Assembly: GCF_016124325.1 (NCBI RefSeq)
Contig: NZ_WGNY01000003.1
Coordinates: 78,428-142,427 of the forward strand
Direction: 5' to 3'
Source of the DNA: Phenylobacterium sp.
GTDB lineage: Bacteria; Pseudomonadota; Alphaproteobacteria; Caulobacterales; Caulobacteraceae
Length of the DNA stretch: 64,000 bases
This document shows, piece by piece, positions 20,954-28,559 of the stretch (the stretch's first letter is position 1; each line of letters starts with the position of its first letter). The translations under genes were made by a program, and so were the position numbers. The notes under the pieces were generated by a model that was not told where the DNA came from, made no database searches, and saw only the letters and a program-made list of their open reading frames with translations.

Positions 20954-21868
20954 ATGCCGAGCCTTGCGCACTTCCCCGCCGACGCCCCCGCGGACGAGAT
21001 CATGGCGGTTCTCGACCGCGACGGGGCGCTGATCCTGGATGACGCGCTGAGCCCCGCGCAGGTCGACGCGCTGGTCGACGAGCTGCGCCCCTGGGTGATG
21101 GCGACGCCGACGGGCCGCGACAGCTTCACGGGCGAGCGCACGACGCGGACCGGGGCGCTGGTGGCGCGCTCGCCGCGCACCCGGCCGCTGGTGATGGACA
21201 AGCGGATCCTGGCCCTGTGCGAGGCCCTGCTGACGCCGAACTGCCACCGCTTCCAGCTGCACCTGGCGCAACTGATCCGGATCATGCCGGGCCAGGCGGC
21301 CCAGGCGATCCACCGCGACCGCTGGGCGTGGGGGCGGCAGATGCCGGGCATCGAGCCGCAGCTCAACACCATCTGGGCGCTGACCGACTTCACCGCGGCC
21401 AACGGGGCGACGCAGGTGATCCCGGGCTCGCAGACCTGGGACGACGACCGCAAGGCCGAACCGGCCGAGATCGCCCGCGCCGAGATGAGGAAGGGCTCGG
21501 TGCTGGTCTACACCGGCACGGTGTTCCACTCCGGCGGCGCCAACGACAGCGACATGGACCGCTGGGGCCTCAACATCACCTACTCGCTGGGATGGCTGCG
21601 GCAGGAGGAGAACATGTACCTGTCGTGCCCGCCGCAGGCGGCGCGCGAGCTGGAGCCCGAGCTGGCGGCGCTGGTGGGCTATGCCATGAGCAACTACGCG
21701 CTGGGCTATTTCACGCCGCCGCTGGCGCCCGGCGAGGGGCCCGAGACCGTGCCGCCGGAATGGGCGCTGGGCGGCGCCGGGGCCGACGCCGAAGGCAGCC
21801 TGGGCGGCGCCGAGCTGCTGGCGACGGTGATCGAGCGGGCGCGCAAGACCACCAAGCCGGTGGCGTGA
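20954..21868 (+). CDS. Phytanoyl-CoA dioxygenase (PhyH) family protein
   Basis: A 304-residue cytosolic Fe(II)/2-oxoglutarate-type oxygenase. The iron triad is visible: HRDRW supplies His-x-Asp and VFHSGGAND the distal His, followed by WGLNITYSLGWLRQEEN, whose Arg could bind 2-oxoglutarate. ATG 20954 has AGGAGG seven bases upstream; the longer frame from 20885 begins in noncoding-like sequence. It lies behind a TonB receptor, so a substrate taken up by that receptor is an attractive guess. The actual substrate is not predictable. Confidence 0.85.
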   Translation: MPSLAHFPADAPADEIMAVLDRDGALILDDALSPAQVDALVDELRPWVMATPTGRDSFTGERTTRTGALVARSPRTRPLVMDKRILALCEALLTPNCHRFQLHLAQLIRIMPGQAAQAIHRDRWAWGRQMPGIEPQLNTIWALTDFTAANGATQVIPGSQTWDDDRKAEPAEIARAEMRKGSVLVYTGTVFHSGGANDSDMDRWGLNITYSLGWLRQEENMYLSCPPQAARELEPELAALVGYAMSNYALGYFTPPLAPGEGPETVPPEWALGGAGADAEGSLGGAELLATVIERARKTTKPVA

Positions 21869-21884
21869 GGCCGCGGGAGGCGCG

Positions 21885-22643
21885 CTATCGAAGGCGCTCG
21901 CCGAACGCCGGGCGACGACGCAGCGACGCGCCGGCGGCGGCGAAGCCCAGGATCATCAGCGACCACGCGGCGGGTTCGGGCACGGTCGAGACGGGGTCGC
22001 CCCCGTCGGACGGCGTGTCGGGCGTGTCGGTCAAGGTGTAGGCGCGGGTGAGCGTGACGCCGCCGACCGCGTCGCCGAAGTCGGTCTGGAACAGCCCGCT
22101 GTAGTGGCCGATGAAGAAGGACGCGTCGAAGCGTCCGAAGGTGTCGGCGGCCGTCAGGTCCAGCGGCGTGTCGAGCGTGGCCGGCAGCAGGTTGGAATTC
22201 ACGAAGGCGTCGAGCTGGAACACCGGCGCGCCGTCGATGTGGTTCGAGGCGATCTCGACCTTCTGCTCCAGGCTGTGCTCCAGCGTGGAGAGGCGCGAAA
22301 ACGCCTGGGCCGGCGCGGACGGGCTGAAATCGATGGTGATCCCGTCGATCGTCACCGAGGCGGCCACGAACGGCGAGAGCCCGGCCGAGGTGGTGAGGCT
22401 GTCGCCCAGGCCGGGGATCGTGAACCGATTGATCGCGTCGTCGAACGACATCCGGATCTCGATCGCGCGCCCGTCGAGGGACGACCCGCCGCCGAAGAGA
22501 CCGGCGGAATCGAGCCCGAAGGCGACATAGCCCTCGTAGACGTTCGTGAAGACGGTGGCGGACGAGGAGGCCGGAACCGCGACCAGCGCCATCGCCGCCG
22601 CGCAGGCCGCCAGCGGGCGCTTCAATTCCAACTTGAACTGCAC
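21885..22643 (-). CDS. PEPxxWA-CTERM sorting-domain secreted protein
   Basis: A 252-residue exported protein: signal peptide (LAACAAAMALVAVPASSSA), a beta-rich body without a known enzyme motif, and the C-terminal tail VPEPAAWSLMILGFAAAGA followed by LRRR. GTG start at 22643 with GGAGG seven bases upstream. It is convergent with the dioxygenase gene. Second of three PEP-CTERM proteins in this window. Confidence 0.88.
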   Translation of the reverse strand: MQFKLELKRPLAACAAAMALVAVPASSSATVFTNVYEGYVAFGLDSAGLFGGGSSLDGRAIEIRMSFDDAINRFTIPGLGDSLTTSAGLSPFVAASVTIDGITIDFSPSAPAQAFSRLSTLEHSLEQKVEIASNHIDGAPVFQLDAFVNSNLLPATLDTPLDLTAADTFGRFDASFFIGHYSGLFQTDFGDAVGGVTLTRAYTLTDTPDTPSDGGDPVSTVPEPAAWSLMILGFAAAGASLRRRPAFGERLR

Positions 22644-23110
22644 TGCGGGCCTCCGTCCCCACTTGCGCGCCCGCGGATCCGGCTTCCGGCCCGAGGCGGC
22701 TGACCACTCGGAGGGACGCTAGGCGCACACCGCCGCGGGCGCTCATGCAGAAAACGCATCGCTTCGATGCGCCGCGTGGGCGGGCGTACGCAGGGCGGTC
22801 GAGCCGGTGGCCTAAGCGGAGCGGGCCGAAGCGTTCGCTTGCGGGCGGGGAGGGCGTGACGGCCTTCGACCCAATGCGGACTCGCCCCCGTCATCCCGGG
22901 CGGAGCGCGGCGGAGACCCGGGACCCAGCCGCTCAGACCGTGAAGCTGCTCCGCGTCGAGCGCGAGGCTGCTGGGTCCCGGATCTTCGGGCGCTACGCGC
23001 CCTACGTCCGGGATGACGGATTTTGGGGGGCGTGCGGCTCGGCCTGCGCCGCCCCTCTCCCAACCCTCTCCCCTCTCGCTGCGCGGGGGGAGAGGAGGTG
23101 GGCGAAGGCC
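22644..23110. repeat. Intergenic region with a 132-bp inverted repeat and a CT-rich hairpin
   Basis: No gene is supported in these 467 bp. Positions 22888-23019 form a long inverted repeat: CCGTCATCCCGGGCGGAGC with GACCCGGGACCCAGC on the left, GCTGGGTCCCGG and GTCCGGGATGACGG on the right. This is a dispersed family also seen at 53052-53194 and, as a half copy, at 54117-54183. A second hairpin (CCTCTCCCC with GGGGGGAGAGG) lies at about 23067-23096 just before the ohr stop and could terminate ohr transcription. Confidence 0.65.
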
Positions 23111-23548
23111 TCAGACCACCGTCAGGCGGACGTCGACGCCGCCGCGGGTGGCGTTGGAGTAGGGGCAGACCTCGTGGGCCTTGGCCACCAGGGCTTCGGC
23201 GTCGGCGCGGGCGAGGCCGGGGAGCGAGACCTCCAGCTCGATGTCGAGGCCGAAGCCGCCGGCCGCGCGGGGACCGATGCCGACGTGGGCGGTGACCGTG
23301 GTGTCCGCCGGGACCTTGGGGCCGCCCTGGCTGGCGACGAACTTCATGGCGCCGATGAAGCAGGCGGCGTAGCCGGCCGCGAAGAGCTGTTCGGGATTGT
23401 TCCCCGGGCCGCCGCCGCCGCCCAGCTCCTTGGGCGTGGCCAGGCTGACCGCCAGGGAGCCGTCGAGGGTTTCGCTGCGGCCGTCGCGGCCGCCGGTGGC
23501 GCGGGCGGCGGTCTTGTAGAGGACGTTCACGGGGGAGATGGCGTTCAT
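23111..23548 (-). CDS. ohr: Organic hydroperoxide resistance protein (Ohr)
   Basis: A 145-residue Ohr/OsmC-family peroxidase that reduces organic hydroperoxides with two reactive cysteines: C63 in [12 protein letters not shown] and C128 in [30 protein letters not shown] is the typical Ohr start. ATG 23548 is chosen over an upstream ATG at 23593, because that one lies in the operator. It is divergent from ohrR, with two copies of an ATCGTGCACGAT palindrome between them, giving peroxide-induced derepression as known for Ohr/OhrR pairs. Confidence 0.95.
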   Translation of the reverse strand: MNAISPVNVLYKTAARATGGRDGRSETLDGSLAVSLATPKELGGGGGPGNNPEQLFAAGYAACFIGAMKFVASQGGPKVPADTTVTAHVGIGPRAAGGFGLDIELEVSLPGLARADAEALVAKAHEVCPYSNATRGGVDVRLTVV

Positions 23549-23580
23549 GGTCGAGGCTCCGTTCGGTTGAGTGTGAGCGA

Positions 23581-23600
23581 TTAAATCGTGCACGATTTAA
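23581..23600. promoter_or_regulatory. OhrR operator 1
   Basis: A perfect 20-bp palindrome with half-site TTAAATCGTG, 33 bp upstream of the ohr start. It shares the 12-bp core ATCGTGCACGAT with the second site at 23641. OhrR is the obvious binder because its gene is adjacent and divergent. Confidence 0.8.
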
Positions 23601-23640
23601 TTGGGCGGCGGGCGCGCGAGTGTCAATAGCTTGCGATCAT

Positions 23641-23652
23641 ATCGTGCACGAT
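23641..23652. promoter_or_regulatory. OhrR operator 2
   Basis: A second copy of the 12-bp core ATCGTGCACGAT, 13 bp upstream of the ohrR start, so likely autoregulatory. The flanks (ATCAT left, TTATAT right) are less symmetrical than at operator 1. Confidence 0.75.
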
Positions 23653-23665
23653 TTATATTGAGGCC

Positions 23666-24145
23666 ATGCCGAAACGCTCCGACACGCCCTCCACGCCCGG
23701 CGTCCCGCTGCGCCTGGACGACTTCCTGTGCTTTTCCGTCTACCGGGCGAACCACACCTTCAACCGGCTGTACCGGCCGCTGCTGGAGCGGCTGGGCCTG
23801 ACCTATCCGCAGTACCTGGCGATGGTGGCGCTGTGGGAGGTCGACGACGTGACGGTGGGCGAGCTGGGCGCGCGGCTGGGGCTGGAATCGAGCACGCTCA
23901 CGCCGCTGCTGAAACGGCTGGAGGCCCAGGGGCTGGTGGCGCGGGCGCGGGACCCGAACGACGAGCGGCAGGTGCGGCTGCGGCTGACCCAGGCGGGCCG
24001 CGCCCTGGAGGCGCCGGCCTGCGCCGTGCCGGCGGAAATGCTGGCGGGCGCGGACCTGAGCCTGGAGGACCTGTCGCGCATCAAGGGCGAGATCGACCGG
24101 CTGAAGACGGCGCTCGAGCGCGCGGAGACCGCGGCGGCGGGCTGA
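23666..24145 (+). CDS. ohrR: Organic-peroxide-sensing MarR-family repressor
   Basis: A 159-residue MarR regulator with the OhrR-type sensing cysteine C22 in DDFLCFSVYRAN. The winged helix is at about 65-100 (VGELGARLGLESSTLTPLLKRLE, then RDPNDERQVRLRLT). A second cysteine in EAPACAVP could form the disulfide partner of the two-Cys OhrR class. It is divergent from ohr with two shared operators; it represses ohr until C22 is oxidised, as established for the family. Confidence 0.93.
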   Translation: MPKRSDTPSTPGVPLRLDDFLCFSVYRANHTFNRLYRPLLERLGLTYPQYLAMVALWEVDDVTVGELGARLGLESSTLTPLLKRLEAQGLVARARDPNDERQVRLRLTQAGRALEAPACAVPAEMLAGADLSLEDLSRIKGEIDRLKTALERAETAAAG

Positions 24146-24233
24146 CGCGTCCCGGTCGTACCCGTGCGTCGGCCGCGCGGCGTGCTATGCTCCCCGAAAA
24201 ATAAGACAGGGTTGGAAACAGGAGGCCGCAGAC

Positions 24234-25334
24234 ATGCGCCGCGCTCTCATCCTCTTACTCGGCGCCGCGATCGCCGCCGCCACGCTGGGCCCCGCCGCCC
24301 AGGCCGCGCCGGCCGGGGCGGACTCGTCCGTTCCGCCGCCGGGCTGGAAGCGGCCGCACAACGCCTGGGGCCAGCCCGACCTGTCGGGCAACTGGACCAA
24401 CGCCACCATGACGCCGCTGACCCGCAACAAGCGGCTGAGCGACAAGACCACGCTCTCGAAGGACGAGGCCCAGGAGCTGGAGACGGCCTGGACCACGGCC
24501 CTGGCCAACGCCAACAAGCCGACCGACCCCAATTCGGACGGCGAGGATTTCCAGAAGGACCCGGCCTACAAGAAGCTCCTGGAGTTCCGGCCCGACTTCG
24601 GCGCGGCCGGCGGCGACGTGGGCGGCTACAACGTCTTCTGGATCGATCCGGGCACCCATATCCTGGAGATCAACGGCGAGTACCGGACCTCGATCCTGAC
24701 CACGCCGAACGGCCAGTTCCCGCCGCGCAAGAAGACCGCGCCGCCGATGGACTACAGCCGGTACCGCCCGGACTACACGAGCTACGAGACCCTTTCGCTG
24801 GGCGAGCGCTGCATCATGGGCTTCGGCCGCAACGCCGGCCCGCCGATGATCACCAACGGCTACTACAACAACGGCTACAAGATCATCCAGACGCCGGACC
24901 AGGTGGTGATCGAGGTGGAGCTGATCCACGACGCGCGGATCATCCGGCTGAACAGCAAGCACCGGACCGACGGCGTGCGGCCGTGGATGGGCGATTCCAT
25001 CGGCTGGTACGACGGCGACACCCTGGTGGTGGAGACCACGAACCTGCCCGAGGCGCAGGATTTCATGGGGTCGTGGAAGAACCTGAAGGTCACCGAGTGG
25101 TTCACCCGCCTGTCGCCCACGCGGATCCTCTACCGGTTCCAGGTGGAGGACCCGGACACCTGGGACCAGCCGTGGGGCGGGGAATACACCTTCGCGCCCT
25201 ACGGGCAGATCTACGAATACGCCTGCCACGAGGGCAACTACGCCCTGCCCGGCATCCTGGCCGGGGCGCGGGAAGAGGAGAAGAAGGCCGCCGCGGAAGC
25301 CGCGGGCGGGGCGGCGAAGCCGGGCGGCCAGTGA
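24234..25334 (+). CDS. Secreted protein of unknown function
   Basis: A 366-residue exported protein. A signal peptide (LILLLGAAIAAATLGPAAQA) is followed by WGQPDLSGNWTNATMTPL, a motif I associate with a family of unnamed secreted proteins in Caulobacter and sphingomonads. Other visible blocks are GERCIMGFGRNAGPPM, DGVRPWMGDSIGWYDGDTLVVETTN, and YEYACHEGNYALPGIL near the C-terminus, before an Ala/Glu/Lys-rich tail. It has two cysteines and no known catalytic motif. ATG 24234 fits the signal peptide. Confidence 0.75.
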   Translation: MRRALILLLGAAIAAATLGPAAQAAPAGADSSVPPPGWKRPHNAWGQPDLSGNWTNATMTPLTRNKRLSDKTTLSKDEAQELETAWTTALANANKPTDPNSDGEDFQKDPAYKKLLEFRPDFGAAGGDVGGYNVFWIDPGTHILEINGEYRTSILTTPNGQFPPRKKTAPPMDYSRYRPDYTSYETLSLGERCIMGFGRNAGPPMITNGYYNNGYKIIQTPDQVVIEVELIHDARIIRLNSKHRTDGVRPWMGDSIGWYDGDTLVVETTNLPEAQDFMGSWKNLKVTEWFTRLSPTRILYRFQVEDPDTWDQPWGGEYTFAPYGQIYEYACHEGNYALPGILAGAREEEKKAAAEAAGGAAKPGGQ

Positions 25335-25338
25335 GGCC

Positions 25339-25737
25339 TCAGCCCGGCCGCACCAGCGCCGTGCCGGCGTCGGTCTCCGGGAAGGCCGCGCCGGGCCGGA
25401 AGAGCACGATGGGGCGCACTTCGTAGACGGCGCCGGGGTTGGCGACCTGGAGCTCCGCGGCGCGGGCGACGGCCGCCTCGAAGGTCTCGCAGTCGATGAC
25501 GTAGAAGCCGAGAAGCGCCTCCTTGGTCTCGGCGAAGGGGCCGTCGACGACGAGCCCCCCGGCGCGCACCGTGGCGGCCAGGCTGGTGGCGCCGAGCCGG
25601 GCGGCAGGGCCCAGGACGCGCGCTTCTGTCCAGGCGCCGTGGACCCGCTGAAGGCCCTCCATCAGGCCCGCGTCATCGTCCTCGGAGAGGTCCTGGATGA
25701 TCTGTTCTTCGTGGTAGGCGAGCAGGGCGTAGAGCAT
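25339..25737 (-). CDS. YCII-related (DGPF) protein
   Basis: A 132-residue YCII-domain protein with the diagnostic VDGPFAETKEALLGFYVIDC and the MLYALLAYHEE start. Family members often accompany ECF sigma factors, but none is adjacent. The enzymatic role is unknown. ATG 25737 has AAGGACTCC upstream. It is convergent with the secreted protein gene, separated by 4 bp. Confidence 0.85.
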   Translation of the reverse strand: MLYALLAYHEEQIIQDLSEDDDAGLMEGLQRVHGAWTEARVLGPAARLGATSLAATVRAGGLVVDGPFAETKEALLGFYVIDCETFEAAVARAAELQVANPGAVYEVRPIVLFRPGAAFPETDAGTALVRPG

Positions 25738-25826
25738 CGGGAGTCCTTCGCACGCACAGACTGTGCGCGCCTAGGACGTACGACACCGGCCCATGCCGAC
25801 AAGTCGCGTGGATCGCTCGAGGCCGG

Positions 25827-26126
25827 CTAGTTGCTGGGCGGGGCGCGGGCGTCGCGCTGGATCTGATCGGTGTACTGCCGCGCCTCGGCCTGGCGGCGGT
25901 AGAACTCGTCGCGATCCATGCATCGCTTGGTGGGGATGCGGGAGCCCGAGACCGGGTCGTTGAAGCAGACCTTCTTGGTCTTCGGCTGGTCCTTGCCCTC
26001 GACGATGCCGAACGTCAGCCCTTCCTCCGCCTCGGCGGCGGCGGCGGGTTGCGGGGCAGTTCCGGGCGTCTGGGCCGCGGGCGGGTCGGTTCCTGCCATG
26101 GCGATGGCGATCAGCAGTGAGATCAT
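25827..26126 (-). CDS. Small secreted hypothetical protein
   Basis: A 99-residue protein with a short N-terminal signal-like stretch (MISLLIAIAMAG) and a Pro/Ala/Gln spacer. A compact domain follows (KTKKVCFNDPVSGSRIPTKRCMDRDEFYRRQAEAR) with two cysteines 17 residues apart. That C-terminal motif recurs in small alphaproteobacterial exported proteins without known function. ATG 26126 is preferred over 26219 because it places the hydrophobic stretch at the N-terminus. Confidence 0.65.
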   Translation of the reverse strand: MISLLIAIAMAGTDPPAAQTPGTAPQPAAAAEAEEGLTFGIVEGKDQPKTKKVCFNDPVSGSRIPTKRCMDRDEFYRRQAEARQYTDQIQRDARAPPSN

Positions 26127-26399
26127 CGCCGACGCTCTCCTTCCGCTATCGGAATGGTCCCGACGTGCGGGACACTTCGGGCATAATGACCGCCGATCGC
26201 CGAACCGCCAACCCCACAAGGCACACGCGACAGGCGAATCTTGCGGGCCTGCTTAGGTTGCGAGCGGGGCCATGTGCGAAAATGCATAAGATCGATGCCA
26301 AATCGCTGATCGGCGCGCCGGGCGGGCGCTGTTATCTCCTGGCGTCGAGAGAGGCGGGCCCGATTCCCGGGCCGCCGCGAAGCCGAGGAGCCGAAACCG

Positions 26400-26513
26400 A
26401 TGTCCGCCGCCGCGCTGAGGCGCATGATCGACCGGATCGCCCCCCTGTGCCTGACGACGCTGATGTTCGGGCTGGTGGCGACGTTCGCCGCGGTGGGACT
26501 GGTCGGCGTCTGA
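26400..26513 (+). CDS. 37-residue single-span membrane protein (short ORF)
   Basis: Too short for standard gene finders. ATG 26400 has GAGGAG nine bases upstream (26385-26390). The reading frame begins MSAAALRRMIDRIAP and ends in a hydrophobic stretch (LMFGLVATFAAVGLVGV), so it encodes one short membrane helix with a positive N-terminus. The stop at 26511-26513 is followed after 31 bp by a strong terminator. The combination of ribosome site, membrane helix and terminator makes a real small protein likely; the function is unknown. Confidence 0.65.
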   Translation: MSAAALRRMIDRIAPLCLTTLMFGLVATFAAVGLVGV

Positions 26514-27230
26514 GCGCCAGCGACCCCATCTCGCCGATAGGACGAAGGGCCCTCGCGGCCCTTTTTTGTTGGCTGCTCTCGTTCGCTGGCGGCGACCGTT
26601 CCCGCCCTGGGCGAAAAATTCGGCACGATCCCTGCATCCGGACGTTCCAACGGCCCGTAACTGCTCAGCTTGGAACAGTCGGGCGAAACGTCGGACACAG
26701 GTTCAAGCCATGCGGGACGCGACGAACGTGCAGAACGGGGCTGGCACGGTTGAGGCGAATTTCCGGCCATCGGGCGCAGCCGGGCCGGAGCGCTTGCGTG
26801 CGGCTGCGCGGCAAGGTTGCGCCCTCGCAATCCCGAGTTTGCGCAAGATTACGCCCCGAGAGGCGGCGATTCTCCTAACAGGTGTTCAGCGTTGCGGTTT
26901 TGCGACGCCGCCGGCCATTGTGCAGCCTGAAGCCGGCGCCGCGTCCCCCCGAGCGGCGCGCACCCACGGCGCCAGGAGCAGGATCATGCTGGCGAGGAGA
27001 GATCATCTCGCCAAGACGGGCGGGGTCGAGACGGGCCGTAGCGGCGCCGCCCTGACGGGGCAAAGCGTCGCGGTCGCCAAGGTCTTAACGACTCCTCGAC
27101 GGAAATGTGGCACCTTGACCGGAAGCGGTGGCTCCGGGGGGGCGCTGCGTGGTTCGACGCGTCGAGTTCATCGTTTGAAGGTTTCCACGTCCACTTCGGC
27201 CCGGCCGACCCGCGAGCGGGCGGTGCGCGC
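26514..27230. other. 717-bp gap without a supportable gene
   Basis: Apart from the terminator at 26545-26567 I see no gene, RNA or repeat family here. Several overlapping open frames exist on both strands but none shows a signal peptide, a domain or a convincing ribosome site. Base composition is less extreme than in neighbouring genes. The right end should contain the promoter of the LWP-repeat gene; an earlier in-frame ATG of that gene lies at 27105. Confidence 0.5.
26545..26567 (+). terminator. Rho-independent terminator
   Basis: AAGGGCC and GGCCCTT form a 7-bp stem around a CTCGC loop and run directly into a T tract (TTTTTT). It sits 31 bp after the 37-residue ORF and would end its transcript. 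Confidence 0.85.
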
Positions 27231-28544
27231 ATGACCGCCGGCGCTTTCGACAGCCGCCAGCGCGGGGGCCTGCTCGCGTGGCTCTGGCCGGCTCCGCTGG
27301 CGCGGGAAGAGCGCCGCGGCGTGGCCTGGCTGGCCAGCCTGCTGGGCTGGCTGTGGCCTGACCGTCTCCAGATCGAGAGCTTCGGCGCCCGCCATGGCGT
27401 GTCGCGCCTGTTCGGCCGGCTGTGGCCGCAAGCCGCCGACCAGCGCATGGCGCGCTGGTGGCGGATGAGCTGGCTCTGGGCCTGGCTGTGGCCGGGCCGG
27501 GTGATGGGTCCGAACGGCGAGATCTGCCCGCTGATGCCCTGGCACCGGGCCCTGCGGCCCGAGTTCTGCCCGGGCGAGCCCTGGCACCGCCGGGCGCTGC
27601 GCCATAGCGGCGCGGCGGTGATGATGATGTCGGCGACCGCGATCGCCGCGCCCACCTTCATGGAAGGCGTCAGCCCCCTCGACGGCGGCCGGATCAGCCT
27701 GTTCCGCAGCGGCGGCGCCACGGGCGACCAGGGCGGCGGCGCGACCGGCGGCTCGACCTCGGACGGCGGCGGCCAGACCGGCGGCGGCGATCAGGGCGAT
27801 GGCGGCGGCGCGGGCGGCGACGGCGGTGGCGCTGGCGGCGCGGGCGGCGGCTCGGCCGGGTCCACTGGCACGCAGGTGGCCGACAACTCCAATTTCACCG
27901 ACATCGGCGGCGACAGCGGCTTCCAAGGCGTGAGCGGCGTCGGCGGCGGCGCGGGCGGCGGTTCTGGCGATGGCTCGGGCTCTGGCGATGGTTCCGGCGA
28001 CGGCTCCGGTGGCGACGGCGGCGGCGATGGCGGCTCCAACCCGCCGGGCACGACCTTCCTCGACCCGCCCGCGCCTGATCCCGGCACGGACCTCGGCGGC
28101 GACGACGGTGGCAACTTCTTCCTTGGCGGCCTCGGCGGCGGCGGCGGCGGTGGTTCGGGCGGCGGTGGAACCGGCGGCTCGGGCGGCGGCGGCACGGGTG
28201 GCGGCGACCCCACCGGCGGCGATCCGCTGAATCCCACGCCCCCGACCGACGAGCCGACGCTTCCGGGCGACAAGCCCACCTTCCCGACCCTGCCCGGCGG
28301 CAACGGCGGCGGCGCGACGGGCGGCGGCGGCACGGGTGGCGGCGGTACGGGCGGCGGTACGACGCCCCCGTCCAACGAGGTCACGCCTGGCGGCGGCGGC
28401 GGCGGCGGTGGTGGCGGCTCGAACTCGACCACGCCCACCGGCAGCGTGCCTGAGCCGGGGACCTGGGCGCTGATGATCGTGGGCTTCGGCTTCGCCGGCT
28501 ACGTTCTGCGCCGGCGCCGTATCAGCGCCCGCATCAGCCTCTAA
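27231..28544 (+). CDS. Glycine-rich PEP-CTERM protein with N-terminal four-fold LWP repeat
   Basis: A 437-residue protein of unusual design. Residues 12-97 hold four tandem units of 22-23 residues, each with LWP (18-20, 41-43, 64-66, 86-88; cores AWLWP, GWLWP, GRLWP, AWLWP). A short duplicated PWHR(R)AL motif follows (103-108, 117-123), then a hydrophobic signal-like segment (GAAVMMMSATAIAAPTF). Residues about 160-405 are a low-complexity Gly/Ser/Thr/Asp region with many GGG runs. The C-terminus is a PEP-CTERM tail (VPEPGTWALMIVGFGFAGY then RRRR). The start is uncertain: ATG 27105 would add 42 residues. Export would require a late signal after the LWP region, which is odd. Confidence 0.75.
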   Translation: MTAGAFDSRQRGGLLAWLWPAPLAREERRGVAWLASLLGWLWPDRLQIESFGARHGVSRLFGRLWPQAADQRMARWWRMSWLWAWLWPGRVMGPNGEICPLMPWHRALRPEFCPGEPWHRRALRHSGAAVMMMSATAIAAPTFMEGVSPLDGGRISLFRSGGATGDQGGGATGGSTSDGGGQTGGGDQGDGGGAGGDGGGAGGAGGGSAGSTGTQVADNSNFTDIGGDSGFQGVSGVGGGAGGGSGDGSGSGDGSGDGSGGDGGGDGGSNPPGTTFLDPPAPDPGTDLGGDDGGNFFLGGLGGGGGGGSGGGGTGGSGGGGTGGGDPTGGDPLNPTPPTDEPTLPGDKPTFPTLPGGNGGGATGGGGTGGGGTGGGTTPPSNEVTPGGGGGGGGGGSNSTTPTGSVPEPGTWALMIVGFGFAGYVLRRRRISARISL

Positions 28545-28559
28545 GCCCCAAGACGCGCT

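Noticed and set aside
26117-26878. Overlapping open frames on both strands around the 37-residue ORF and its terminator
   Set aside because: They run through a terminator, lack ribosome sites and domains, and are Arg-rich, as random frames are in high-GC DNA.
27700-28430. Glycine-codon-rich stretch considered as a CRISPR or satellite array
   Set aside because: The period is irregular, there are no spacers, and it is an uninterrupted coding frame for the Gly-rich domain.
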